From positions 1,364,001 through 1,428,000 of the forward strand of contig CAWIAG010000004.1 of the NCBI GenBank assembly GCA_963834015.1: a DNA stretch of 64,000 nt. The letters are read 5' to 3'. Origin of the DNA: FEN-1297 sp963834015. GTDB lineage: Bacteria; Bacteroidota; Ignavibacteria; Ignavibacteriales; Ignavibacteriaceae. The notes under the pieces were generated by a model. The model had not been told where the DNA came from. It did no database searches and saw only the letters and a list, made by a program, of their open reading frames with translations. Each line of letters begins with the position of its first letter. The first letter of the stretch is position 1. The position numbers and the translations under genes were made by a program. Shown here one piece after another: positions 51,334 through 60,585 of the stretch.

Positions 51334-52653
51334 ATGGCAATAAAAAAATACTGGGATGAGGAAATTGAAACTATTTCAAAGAAAAATCTTGAAATATATC
51401 AATTAGAATATCTTAAAAAACAATTGGAGTGGGCGTATAATAAGTCAGGCTATTATAAACAATCATTCATTGAAAACAATGTAATTCCTTCAAAACTGAA
51501 GTCATTACATGATTTTAGGAAGTTCCCGTTTATAAATAAAAAAATTGAACGGGACTCGCAATTAGCTAAACCTCTATTGGGCGATTTAGCCTGCGTCCCC
51601 GAAGATAAGGTAATATTTATTTCAACATCAAGCGGAAGTACCGGCGTTCCAACTGTCAGCCCGTTTACTGCAAAAGATTTCAAAGAATTTCAGAATGTTG
51701 AATCAAGATTATTCTGGGGTGTTGGTATGAGGCCGGATGACAGGTATCTGCATGCTCTTAATTTTTCATTATTTGTCGGGGGGCCTGATGTTATAGGAGC
51801 GCAAAATCTGGGTGCATTATCCATTTGGGCAGGATCTATCCCTTCCGACCGGTTATTATTTATTATGAAGGAATTCCAGCCAACTATAACATGGACTACT
51901 CCTTCTTATGCCTGGTTCCTGGGAGAAACGGCGAAAAATCAGGGAATAGATCCGGCAAAAGATCTTTCTATAAGAAAAATTATTGTTGCAGGCGAACCCG
52001 GTGGCTCGATACCTGCTACGCGTAAAGCAATAGAAAGTTTATGGAATGCAGACCTCTACGATTTCTTCGGGATATCGGATATATTTGGCGCTTGTGCGGG
52101 TATGTGCGAATATAAGGACGGGCTGCATCTGGCAGAAGACCACATTTTACTTGAAGTAATTAATCCGGTAACTCTTGAACCTGTCCCCGAAGGTGAAGAA
52201 GGCGAAATGGTCCTGACCACATTACGCAAACAGGCAAGGCCTATGATCAGGTTCAGAACAGGCGACATTATTACCGTTAATACTGAGAAATGTTCATGCG
52301 GCAGAACTTTAAAAAGAATTAAAGTAAAAGGCAGGCTGGACGATATGATTATTATATCAGGGGTTAACATTTTCCCCAGCGATATTGAGTTTATTGTTAG
52401 GGGGATAGAACATTTTACCGGTGAATACAGGATAACGGTTTCCGAAGAAAACCACCTTTCTAAATTAACTATTGAAATTGAAAAAGAAGATCATACTTCT
52501 ATAGAAGATATAGAACTTGCATCCATATTTAAAGATAGAGTTAAAACCCGTTTTGGTATAAGGCCTAAAGAAATTAAAATTTTACCAAAAGGCAATCTTC
52601 CTAGAGAAACACATAAAGCTAAACGTTTAATCGATTTAAGAGAAAAAAAATAA
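51334..52653 (+). CDS. Phenylacetate-CoA ligase-like AMP-forming CoA ligase
   Basis: 439 residues, usual PaaK length. AMP-binding P-loop SSGSTGVPT, A-motif DFFGISDIFGACAGMC, VLTTLRKQARPMIRFRTGDI, and the C-terminal GRLDDMIIISGVNIFPSDIE with catalytic Lys region. It activates an aryl- or other organic acid to its CoA thioester with ATP. It is followed by an aminotransferase and a 2-oxoacid:ferredoxin oxidoreductase, which together can link amino acid, 2-oxoacid, acyl-CoA and free acid. The true acid is not determined; the sulfur context suggests a methionine-derived acid is worth testing. Confidence 0.9.
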   Translation: MAIKKYWDEEIETISKKNLEIYQLEYLKKQLEWAYNKSGYYKQSFIENNVIPSKLKSLHDFRKFPFINKKIERDSQLAKPLLGDLACVPEDKVIFISTSSGSTGVPTVSPFTAKDFKEFQNVESRLFWGVGMRPDDRYLHALNFSLFVGGPDVIGAQNLGALSIWAGSIPSDRLLFIMKEFQPTITWTTPSYAWFLGETAKNQGIDPAKDLSIRKIIVAGEPGGSIPATRKAIESLWNADLYDFFGISDIFGACAGMCEYKDGLHLAEDHILLEVINPVTLEPVPEGEEGEMVLTTLRKQARPMIRFRTGDIITVNTEKCSCGRTLKRIKVKGRLDDMIIISGVNIFPSDIEFIVRGIEHFTGEYRITVSEENHLSKLTIEIEKEDHTSIEDIELASIFKDRVKTRFGIRPKEIKILPKGNLPRETHKAKRLIDLREKK

Positions 52654-52670
52654 ATATATAAAGTAATTAT

Positions 52671-53825
52671 ATGCCGGATATTAGTTCAAGAACGAAATTA
52701 TTTACCGAATCAGTTATCAGGAAAATGACAAGAATTGCCATTGAACATAATGCAATTAATTTATCGCAGGGATTCCCGGATTTTGATCCGCCTGAACCAT
52801 TGCTGAAGGAATTAATAAGAACGGCAAAATCAGGGCCGCATCAATATGCCATAACATGGGGCGCAGCTAATTTCAGAAAAGCCCTGGTTGAAAAGCAAAC
52901 CAAACTGATGAATTTGAATTTGGACCCTGATAAGAATGTTGTTGTAACATGCGGCAGTACTGAAGCAATGATGGCGGCTATGATGACAGCCTGCAACCCC
53001 GGCGATAAAGTAATTGTGTTTTCACCATTATATGAGAACTATGTTGCAGATACTATTTTAACCGGCGCTGAGCCAATCCATGTCACACTTCATCCTCCCG
53101 CATTCACATTTATTGAGTCGGAACTGAGAGATGCATTCAGCCGCAAACCCAAAGCGCTGATTCTTTGCAATCCATCCAATCCGTCGGGCAAAGTATTTAC
53201 AGTCAAAGAATTAGAATTAATAGCAAAGCTTGCAAAAGAAAATGATACATTTATCATTACCGATGAGGTATATGAACACATAGTTTACCATCCGAATAAA
53301 CATGTTTACATTGCTTCCTTACCAGGTATGTTCGAAAGGACAATTTCATGCAGTTCACTTTCTAAAACTTATTCGATAACAGGCTGGCGTTTGGGATATG
53401 TTATCGCCTCAGAAGATGTGATTAACGGCGTAAAAAAAGTCCATGACTTTTTAACAGTCGGCGCTGCCGCACCGCTCCAGGAAGCTGCAGTGGCCGGCCT
53501 AAAACTGCCGGAGCTTTATTACGAAGAGCTGTTGAATCTTTATTCGGCAAAACGCAGGCTTTTTCTGAATTTTCTTACTGATGCAGGATTGACTTATTAT
53601 ACCCCGGAAGGTGCATATTATGTCCTTGTGGATATAACAAAATTTCATTACGAAAATGATTTCTCTTTCTGCGAATGGCTTATTAAAGAAATTGGCGTTG
53701 CCGCAGTACCGGGCTCAAGTTTCTTCAAAGAAGATATCAAAAATTATATACGGTTCCATTTTGCTAAGAAAGAAGATACTCTTATTGAAGCCGGTAAAAG
53801 GTTATTAAAACTTAAAAATGTCTAA
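52671..53825 (+). CDS. Class I/II aminotransferase (MetC-/KAT-like fold I PLP)
   Basis: 384 residues. Motifs: INLSQGFPDFDPPEPL, GPHQYAITWGAANFRKAL, LILCNPSNPSGKVF, IITDEVYEHIVY, PLP Lys in SSLSKTYSITGWRLGY and FAKKEDTL. The GFPDFDPP opening is typical of the kynurenine/methionine aminotransferase-like group that uses sulfur and aromatic amino acids. It begins 17 bp after the CoA ligase and is followed after 12 bp by the oxidoreductase genes; it should interconvert an amino acid and the 2-oxoacid used by them. Confidence 0.92.
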   Translation: MPDISSRTKLFTESVIRKMTRIAIEHNAINLSQGFPDFDPPEPLLKELIRTAKSGPHQYAITWGAANFRKALVEKQTKLMNLNLDPDKNVVVTCGSTEAMMAAMMTACNPGDKVIVFSPLYENYVADTILTGAEPIHVTLHPPAFTFIESELRDAFSRKPKALILCNPSNPSGKVFTVKELELIAKLAKENDTFIITDEVYEHIVYHPNKHVYIASLPGMFERTISCSSLSKTYSITGWRLGYVIASEDVINGVKKVHDFLTVGAAAPLQEAAVAGLKLPELYYEELLNLYSAKRRLFLNFLTDAGLTYYTPEGAYYVLVDITKFHYENDFSFCEWLIKEIGVAAVPGSSFFKEDIKNYIRFHFAKKEDTLIEAGKRLLKLKNV

Positions 53826-53837
53826 CGGTAGGATAGA

Positions 53838-54383
53838 ATGATTGAGATAATATGGCACGGCAGAGGCGGGCAGGGATCGTTTACCGCTTCAAGGTTATTA
53901 GGGCTTAGCGCCGGCCTTTATGAAAAAAAATATGCCATTGCGTTCCCTACTTTCGGCCCTGAAAGAAGGGGCGCTCCCGTACTGGGATTTACTAAAATTG
54001 ATTCACAAAATATTACAGATAGAAGTGAAGTTCAGAAAAGTGATTATACCATTATTCTTGATGAAACTTTAATAGATAATAATACCGGAAATGAACTGAA
54101 ACCGGCGGGTACTTTGATTATCAATTCCGGGTATCCCGAAAAATATAATTTCGCAGCTAATATTAAAACCATTTTCATTGATGCAAATGATATTGCATAC
54201 AAGATTCTCGGCAGGCAAATTGTTAATACTGCAATGCTTGGAACATTAGTTGCGGTATCAAATGTAATTTCAATTGAATCTGCTGAATCGGGAATAAGGC
54301 ACGAAATGAAAAGTAATATTGCAGAAAAAAATGTTGAATTGTTAAAATTCGCCTATGAATCTACTTTGAAGTTATACCAATGA
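53838..54383 (+). CDS. 2-oxoacid:ferredoxin oxidoreductase gamma subunit
   Basis: 181 residues. IWHGRGGQGSFTASRLLG, FPTFGPERRGAPVLGFTKI and GTLVAVSNVISIESAESGI are typical of the gamma domain of pyruvate/2-ketoisovalerate:ferredoxin oxidoreductases. It is part of a four-gene gamma-delta-alpha-beta cluster (53838-56760); the delta gene starts 4 bp before its stop. The complex cleaves a 2-oxoacid with CoA to acyl-CoA and CO2, passing electrons to ferredoxin, or the reverse. Confidence 0.93.
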   Translation: MIEIIWHGRGGQGSFTASRLLGLSAGLYEKKYAIAFPTFGPERRGAPVLGFTKIDSQNITDRSEVQKSDYTIILDETLIDNNTGNELKPAGTLIINSGYPEKYNFAANIKTIFIDANDIAYKILGRQIVNTAMLGTLVAVSNVISIESAESGIRHEMKSNIAEKNVELLKFAYESTLKLYQ

Positions 54384-54679
54384 AAAAGCCAAAAATAGAA
54401 GTATTCAAAAAACCGGTACACATTAATGATTATCCCGTTGGCCCTGCATTCAAGGCAGGCCATCTGGTTTCAACTAATTCAAGTTACAGAGTATTTACAC
54501 CGGTAGTAAACAACGAGCTTTGTACATTATGCTTAATTTGCTATGTGAACTGCCCCGACAGAACAATTTTAATTAATAACGATAAAATAGAATTTGATTA
54601 TGACTTCTGTAAAGGATGCGGGATCTGTGCTCATGAATGCAGCAGGAAAGCAATAAAGATGACTAAAGAAGATGAGTAA
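54380..54679 (+). CDS. 2-oxoacid:ferredoxin oxidoreductase delta (ferredoxin-like) subunit
   Basis: 99 residues with two [4Fe-4S] motifs: CTLCLICYVNCPD and CKGCGICAHECSRKAI. The N-terminal VGPAFKAGHLVSTNSSYRVFTPVV fits PorD-type delta subunits. It overlaps gamma by 4 bp and alpha by 8 bp, so all subunits are translated together. Confidence 0.93.
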   Translation: MKKPKIEVFKKPVHINDYPVGPAFKAGHLVSTNSSYRVFTPVVNNELCTLCLICYVNCPDRTILINNDKIEFDYDFCKGCGICAHECSRKAIKMTKEDE

Positions 54680-55871
54680 TAATAATCAAAAATTATTTTT
54701 ATCGGGAAACGAAGCAATCGCTTACGGTGCAAAACTGGCGCGCCCTAATGTAATAGCGGCTTATCCGATAACACCCCAAACCGTTGTGGTTGAAAAACTA
54801 TCGGAGATGGTTGAGTCCAAAGAATTAAATGCCGAATTTATGTTGGTTGAATCCGAGCACTCTGCTCTTTCAGCAATGATAGGGGCAAGTTTAACAGGCG
54901 CAAGAACATTTACAGCTACATCATCACAGGGCCTTTTATTCATGGCCGAGTGTCTACACTATGCAAGCGGCGGCAGGTTTCCTATAGTTATGATGAATGC
55001 CAACCGCAGCGTTGCCCTGCCATGGAGTATTTACGGAGATCAGAGAGATTCATTGTCATTGTTGGACAGCGGCTGGATCCAGGTTTATGCAGAAAGCGCA
55101 CAGGAATCTTTAGACCTGGTTATCCAGGCTTATAAAATTGCGGAGAATTTAGATGTATTAACACCGTTTATGATTAACCTTGACGGCTTTGTTCTTACTC
55201 ATACTTATGAGACTGTATTAATTCCATCGCAGGAAGATGTTGATGCATTTCTGCCTCCCTTTAATTCTACTTACATAATGGATTTGGATAATCCTAAAAA
55301 TTTTGGCTTTAGTTCAACTCCGGCAGACAATATGGAATTTAAGTATCAACAGAATCAGGCAATGTTAAAATCAAAAGAAATTATTTTTTGGGCTTATATT
55401 GAATTCGGCAATAAGTTTGGTAGATACTACGGCGGGCTTATTGATTCATATTTTACCGGGGATGCGGATGTAATATTAATTACTCTGGGAAGCATAACAG
55501 GTACCGTCCGAACAGTAATTGATAAATTACGAAGTAAAGGAACAAAAGCCGGCCTTCTGAAAATCAGGTATATGCGCCCGTTTCCTGCGGATCAAATTGT
55601 TGAAGCAATTAAAAATGCTAAAGCTGTGGGCGTACTTGAAAAAGATATTTCCTTCGGATTTGAAGGCACTGTTTTTACAAACGTTAGTTCTGCCGTAGCG
55701 GGAAGCGGCTTAAAACTAAAATTAATAAACTATATAGGCGGACTTGGAGGAAGGACTATAACTCCCGGACATATTGAAGAAATTTTTAACGAGCTGTTTA
55801 ATGCCGTCAATAATAAAGTTCAGAGTCATTTGAAATTTGTGAATTTGGGAGTTGATGTTGATGAGCAATGA
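54672..55871 (+). CDS. 2-oxoacid:ferredoxin oxidoreductase alpha subunit
   Basis: 399 residues. PorA-like: LSGNEAIAYGAKLARPNVIAAYPITPQTVVVEKLSEMV, GASLTGARTFTATSSQGLLFMAE, SIYGDQRDSL, VIILITLGSITGTVRTVIDKL-like stretch. This subunit carries the pyrophosphate/substrate-binding pyrimidine domain of the TPP site. The next gene (beta) overlaps its end by 11 bp. Substrate preference (pyruvate, branched-chain, aryl or methylthio-oxoacid) cannot be settled by eye. Confidence 0.93.
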   Translation: MSNNNQKLFLSGNEAIAYGAKLARPNVIAAYPITPQTVVVEKLSEMVESKELNAEFMLVESEHSALSAMIGASLTGARTFTATSSQGLLFMAECLHYASGGRFPIVMMNANRSVALPWSIYGDQRDSLSLLDSGWIQVYAESAQESLDLVIQAYKIAENLDVLTPFMINLDGFVLTHTYETVLIPSQEDVDAFLPPFNSTYIMDLDNPKNFGFSSTPADNMEFKYQQNQAMLKSKEIIFWAYIEFGNKFGRYYGGLIDSYFTGDADVILITLGSITGTVRTVIDKLRSKGTKAGLLKIRYMRPFPADQIVEAIKNAKAVGVLEKDISFGFEGTVFTNVSSAVAGSGLKLKLINYIGGLGGRTITPGHIEEIFNELFNAVNNKVQSHLKFVNLGVDVDEQ

Positions 55872-56760
55872 TACGATAAAGTTAAATGAACTTACACGCG
55901 ATGAATATTTTTTCGGCCATAAAGCATGCGGCGGCTGCGGAGGCAGTTTGATTTTACGAATAGCTTTAAAAGTATTGGGCCCCAGAACATTTGTAGCTAT
56001 TCCTGCAGGATGTATGTCCGCAGTTGGCTTTATTTACCCGCAGTTAAGTTTCGCATGCAATGCGATGATCTCTACTTTTCCCGGTACTGCATCAATGCTT
56101 TTGGGGATTGCAGCAGGAGCAAAAGCATTAAATTTACAGGATTATAATGTAGTTGGGTTTGCAGGCGATGGCGGAACCGCCGATATTGGAATTCAAGCTT
56201 TATCCGGCGCAATTGAAAGAAATGATAAAATCATATATATATGTTATGATAATGAAGCATATATGAATACCGGGATTCAACGGAGCGGGTTAACACCTTT
56301 CGGAGCTAAAACTACTACAACTCCCGCGGGTAAAAACATCAACGGGAACAGAACCCACAAAAAAAATATGTTTGAAATTGTTGCAGCTCATAGAATTCAA
56401 TATGCCGCTACTGCATCCGTGGGTTTTATCCGGGACTTTGCGAACAAAGTAGAAAAAGCCCGGAAAGTAAACGGGGCCTCTTATATACACGTTTATGCCC
56501 CCTGCCCTACAGGCTGGAATTGTGATTCGGATATTACAATAGAATTGGGAAGAGATGTTGTAAAAAATGGGTTATGGGTTCTTGCTGAATATGAAAATGA
56601 ACAATTTAAAATAAATAAAGACATTAAAAAATTTTCTAATATCCGTGAATACCTTTCTAAGCAGGGAAGGTTCAAACATCTTTCCGAAGAAGACATCCTG
56701 GAAATAGAACGGTATAGAGATAAAGAATGGGAGCGCATAAGAAAGCACTGGAAAAATTAA
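55861..56760 (+). CDS. 2-oxoacid:ferredoxin oxidoreductase beta subunit
   Basis: Start ATG at 55861 (MSNDTIKLNEL); 299 residues. Cys motif ACGGCGGS for a [4Fe-4S] cluster, TPP motif GDGGTADIGIQALSGAIERND ... DNEAYMNTGIQRSG, and PCPTGWNCD near the end. It binds TPP with alpha. Last gene of the CoA ligase/aminotransferase/oxidoreductase block, ending 14 bp before a MITE-like element. Confidence 0.93.
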   Translation: MSNDTIKLNELTRDEYFFGHKACGGCGGSLILRIALKVLGPRTFVAIPAGCMSAVGFIYPQLSFACNAMISTFPGTASMLLGIAAGAKALNLQDYNVVGFAGDGGTADIGIQALSGAIERNDKIIYICYDNEAYMNTGIQRSGLTPFGAKTTTTPAGKNINGNRTHKKNMFEIVAAHRIQYAATASVGFIRDFANKVEKARKVNGASYIHVYAPCPTGWNCDSDITIELGRDVVKNGLWVLAEYENEQFKINKDIKKFSNIREYLSKQGRFKHLSEEDILEIERYRDKEWERIRKHWKN

Positions 56761-56773
56761 AAACGACAAATTA

Positions 56774-57130
56774 TAACTGAAGTTACGCAAATGATATTTA
56801 ATGTAGCCCTGAGTTTTAGAGCCTGTGTCAAATTATGTTTTGTTTGAATAAATTGACAAAAATTACGTTGAATTAATTCATGTGTAGTTAGCGGTAAACT
56901 GTTAAAACAGTTAGAAGGAATATTTTTATAATTCATTAACACCGCGATTAATCGCGGTGTTAATGATGAAAGCCTAAAATATTCAACCGTTTTAACGGTT
57001 TACCCTCCTTCAAATAATTAAACATTAAAACTAAATATTAAATATTTATAAAATTATTTTGAATTTTCTCACAGGCTCTAAAACTCAGGGCTACTTAATA
57101 AAATTTTTAATGTCTGTGTAACGTCAGTTA
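56774..57130. mobile_element. MITE-like element, copy 3, with nested palindromic element
   Basis: Left end TAACTGAAGTTACGCA (56774-56789); right end TGTGTAACGTCAGTTA (57115-57130), two mismatches to a perfect inverted match. Inside lies a second inverted-repeat unit (56819-57078): GAGCCTGTG ... CACAGGCTC, with the adjoining outer arms (gtagccctgagtttta / its reverse complement) also inverted. At its core, 56933-56966 is a perfect 34-bp palindrome. No ORF. Confidence 0.85.
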
Positions 57131-57251
57131 TTAGTTAAATGAAAGCAAACATCATAGTAATTAGCTTCTACAATTCTTTGCTAAATAAATTGCGCTAAGC
57201 TGCTCGGTATTATTAAATAATTTAGCAGAAATATAAAACACAGAGAAAAAT

Positions 57252-58616
57252 ATGATATACAAAAACATTTTAGAAACTATCGGGAATACGCCTCTTGTTG
57301 AATTAACCAGGTTTGACACAGGGTTATGCTGCCTCTTTTTGAAACTTGAAAATCAAAATCCCGGTGGATCAATAAAAGACCGTGTGGCGCTTTCAATGAT
57401 CCGGGTAGCCGAAGAAGAGGGTAAGCTGAAAACCGGCGGTACAATTATAGAAGCAACCGCAGGGAATACGGGTCTTGGGCTTACACTGGTTGCAAGGATG
57501 AGGGGCTATAAAATTATCCTGGTTATCCCGGATAAAATGAGCCAGGAAAAAATAAATCACCTGCATGCATTGGGAGCAGAAATCGTACTTACCCGCTCCG
57601 ATGTTGGCAAAGGGCATCCGGAATATTATCAGGATCTTGCGCTTCGCCTTTCCAAAGAGAAAGGAGCATTTTATGCAAATCAATTTGAGAATCCCGCAAA
57701 TCCATTAGCGCATGAGAGAACTACCGGCCCGGAAATTTGGGAACAATTGAATCACGATATTGATGCGGTTGTTGTGGGTGTAGGCTCATCCGGTACTATA
57801 TCCGGCCTGACGCACTTCTTTAAAAAAGTATCGGACAAAACCGAACTGATCCTGGCGGATCCAGAAGGTTCTGTCCTTGCTGAATATGTGAACACGGGTA
57901 AGATTACAAAGGAAGCCGGTTCCTGGTTAGTGGAAGGAATTGGTGAAGATTTTATTCCCGCCATTGCGGATTTTTCATTGACAAAAAAAGCTTATGTAAT
58001 AACCGATCAGGAAAGCTTTGTTGCCGCAAAAGAATTAGTCAGCAGTGAAGGTATCCTTGCAGGTTCTTCCTCCGGTACGCTGCTCTCGGCAGCTTTAAAA
58101 TATTGCCGCGAACAGACGACGCCAAAACGGGTTGTAACATTTGCATGCGATAGCGGGAATAAATATTTATCAAAAATGTACAACGATTACTGGCTTCTTG
58201 ATCAGGGCTTGTTTCAAAGAAAACAATACGGAGATTTGCGCGATATAATATCCAGGCGATTTGAGAATAATGCTACGGTTTACGTCGGCCCCGCCGATAC
58301 TTTGAATACCGCTTATAAGCGGATGAAGACCTACGACGTTTCCCAGCTCCCTGTCCTGCTTGGAGAAAAAGTTGCAGGCATCATCGATGAATCGGATCTA
58401 ATACTTGCATTGTATTCAAAGGGATACACAATGAACAATACCGTTCAGGATATTATGACGAAAGGTTTGAAAATAATTAAAAACACTGAATCGATTGATA
58501 CGCTGGTTAATATTCTTAATGAAGGATTAGTTGTAATCGTTGAGGACGAAAACCAGGTATTTCAGGGCTTAATTACAAAAATTGATCTTATAAATTATCT
58601 GAGAAATAAAAAATAA
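57252..58616 (+). CDS. Cystathionine beta-synthase (with C-terminal CBS domain pair)
   Basis: 454 residues. PLP fold II core (1-320): ETIGNTPLVELTR, Schiff-base Lys42 in NPGGSIKDRVAL, EATAGNTGLGLTL, GVGSSGTISGL, GSSSGT. Residues about 330-454 are a Bateman (CBS) pair (FENNATVYVGPADTLNTAYK, VQDIMTKGLKIIKNTESID), regulatory in classical CBS enzymes. It condenses homocysteine and serine to cystathionine. The next gene, a cystathionine gamma-lyase type enzyme, completes reverse transsulfuration (methionine to cysteine). Confidence 0.93.
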   Translation: MIYKNILETIGNTPLVELTRFDTGLCCLFLKLENQNPGGSIKDRVALSMIRVAEEEGKLKTGGTIIEATAGNTGLGLTLVARMRGYKIILVIPDKMSQEKINHLHALGAEIVLTRSDVGKGHPEYYQDLALRLSKEKGAFYANQFENPANPLAHERTTGPEIWEQLNHDIDAVVVGVGSSGTISGLTHFFKKVSDKTELILADPEGSVLAEYVNTGKITKEAGSWLVEGIGEDFIPAIADFSLTKKAYVITDQESFVAAKELVSSEGILAGSSSGTLLSAALKYCREQTTPKRVVTFACDSGNKYLSKMYNDYWLLDQGLFQRKQYGDLRDIISRRFENNATVYVGPADTLNTAYKRMKTYDVSQLPVLLGEKVAGIIDESDLILALYSKGYTMNNTVQDIMTKGLKIIKNTESIDTLVNILNEGLVVIVEDENQVFQGLITKIDLINYLRNKK

Positions 58617-58735
58617 ACTGTGTTAATACAGATGATTTCTCTAAACCACAAGTCGTAAGAATTTACAGCTTTGCGTCAACTTATGAAATTCATGAAAAGA
58701 TTTGGCATTTTAAAACACAATTAGGAATAGTACAA

Positions 58736-59881
58736 ATGGACCTACAGACAACAAGCGTCCACTTCGGTGTAGACAAGGATACATCATACAACAGTATTAT
58801 CACGCCTATCTATCAAACATCAACTTTCCGGTTTGAAGATATCGGTAAAACCAAAGGATATGTATATACAAGGTCTGCAAATCCAACCCGTACTGCATTA
58901 GAAGAAAATCTTGCAGCTTTGGAAGGCGGTTTATCCGCAAAAGCAGTAGCTGCCGGGCTGTCAGCCATTACAACAGCGTTACATTTTTTCCACGCCGGCG
59001 ATCACATAATAAGCACAAACTGCATTTACGGCGGAACGGAAAGATTATTCCGGTTGTATTCCGAATTATTTGGTTTTGAAATAACTTATCTTGACATGGA
59101 AAATCCGGATGAGGTTAATAAAGCGTTTAAGCCGAATACAAAAGCATTATGGATTGAATCACCGGGAAATCCATTATTGAATATCGTTGATATACGCGCA
59201 GTCAGTAATCTTGCCCATGAGCATAATGCTCTTGTTATAGTTGATAATACATTTCTTTCACCCGTTAACCAGCGCCCTTTTGAACTTGGTGCCGATATAA
59301 TAATCCATTCAACAACTAAATATTTAAATGGGCATAGCGACGTTGTTGGAGGCGCAATTATTGTGAACAAACCAAATCTTGTTGAGCGCCTTCAGTATTT
59401 GGTTAATTCATTGGGACAGGGGGAGTCTCCGTTTGATTCCTGGTTGGTACTGCGGGGTATTAAAACACTTGTTCCGCGTATGAAAGCGCATGAGGGAAAT
59501 GCTATTCAAGTCGCTAATTTTTTAGAAACACATAAGAATGTAAAGAAAGTATTTTATCCCGGGTTGAAGAGTCATCCGCAGCACGATCTTGCACGTTCGC
59601 AGCAATACGGATTTGGCGGAATGGTTTCTTTTGAAATTAAAGGCGGCATTGATGAAGTTAATCATGTACTCCGTTCTGTCAATATCTTTGCTGTTGCAGA
59701 ATCTCTTGGCGGGATTGAATCTTTAATAAACCACCCGGTATCCATGACCCATGCCTCTATGATTCCTGAACTGCGCGATAAAGCCGGAATAAATGAAAGG
59801 ATTATACGATTGTCGGTCGGAATTGAATCAGCTAATGATTTAATTGAAGATTTAGACAAAGCACTGCAATTTGAACGTTAG
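58736..59881 (+). CDS. Cystathionine gamma-lyase/synthase-type PLP enzyme
   Basis: 381 residues. Cys/Met-metabolism PLP family: TSVHFGVDKDTSYNSIITPIYQTSTF, YTRSANPTRTALEENLAALEGG, PLP Lys in HSTTKYLNGHSDVVGGA, SLGGIESLINHPVSMTHAS. The exact activity (gamma-lyase or gamma-synthase) is not certain from sequence; adjacency to cystathionine beta-synthase argues for gamma-lyase, giving cysteine, 2-oxobutyrate and ammonia. 2-oxobutyrate could be used by the upstream oxidoreductase. Confidence 0.92.
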   Translation: MDLQTTSVHFGVDKDTSYNSIITPIYQTSTFRFEDIGKTKGYVYTRSANPTRTALEENLAALEGGLSAKAVAAGLSAITTALHFFHAGDHIISTNCIYGGTERLFRLYSELFGFEITYLDMENPDEVNKAFKPNTKALWIESPGNPLLNIVDIRAVSNLAHEHNALVIVDNTFLSPVNQRPFELGADIIIHSTTKYLNGHSDVVGGAIIVNKPNLVERLQYLVNSLGQGESPFDSWLVLRGIKTLVPRMKAHEGNAIQVANFLETHKNVKKVFYPGLKSHPQHDLARSQQYGFGGMVSFEIKGGIDEVNHVLRSVNIFAVAESLGGIESLINHPVSMTHASMIPELRDKAGINERIIRLSVGIESANDLIEDLDKALQFER

Positions 59882-59995
59882 GCTGAAAGCGGTGCAGCAA
59901 ACTGCTCCGCGTTTTGGCATGGCCGTCAATTTGATAAACCGGGGCAATGAATCCAAATATACTTCAATTGTTATTTAAAGTAGCCCCGCCATTTA

Positions 59996-60421
59996 TTATT
60001 TCTTTTCATCCGTATGCAGCCACGGAGTATAAACTAAGCCTGTGAGTATCCCCTCGGGACTTAAAAATCTTGTTACTACCTGCCCCCAAGGTTCATGGCG
60101 GTCTGAAACAATAAGCTTATAACCTTTATCTTTCATTACTTCAGTTGCCGCTGCAACATCTTCAACTTCATACTCGATCCATGCTTGCGGAACGGGGATT
60201 TCTTCCGGCCATGTATTATTACCGAAACAGGATTCGGCGGCATGGGTCAGCGGCCAAAGCGCAAAGTATTTTACTCCTGCTAATTCCTGGGTATGATAAT
60301 AATTGTTGTCATTTTTCAACGGTAGGCCGAGTGTTTCAATATATAATTTCCGGCTTACGCTGTCATCCTGAATAACCGGGCCGAAACCGGCTACAAATAG
60401 AACCTTTAATTCCTCTGGCAT
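59996..60421 (-). CDS. VOC-superfamily (glyoxalase-like) protein
   Basis: 141 residues. Two-fold beta-alpha-beta-beta-beta repeat of the VOC fold: KVLFVAGFGPVIQDDSVSRKLYIETLGLPL, WIEYEVEDVAAATEVMKDKGYKLIVS, SPEGILTGLVYTPW. Metal ligands are not obvious. Substrate unknown. It lies downstream of the gamma-lyase on the opposite strand, with a short MITE-family fragment (59965-59995) between them. Confidence 0.8.
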   Translation of the reverse strand: MPEELKVLFVAGFGPVIQDDSVSRKLYIETLGLPLKNDNNYYHTQELAGVKYFALWPLTHAAESCFGNNTWPEEIPVPQAWIEYEVEDVAAATEVMKDKGYKLIVSDRHEPWGQVVTRFLSPEGILTGLVYTPWLHTDEKK

Positions 60422-60585
60422 TATTCTTCCTTTTAGATTTGATGTGAATTAATTTCCTTCTTGTCCCTTAACGATGGGCAAAGAAAGAATCTGTTTGTAT
60501 ATAAAAATGATACATACGTTTTTAATATTTTATCTTTCCCTTTTAGTTTTCTGGGGTATAACATGCTGTAATAACTTTCGTGCTG

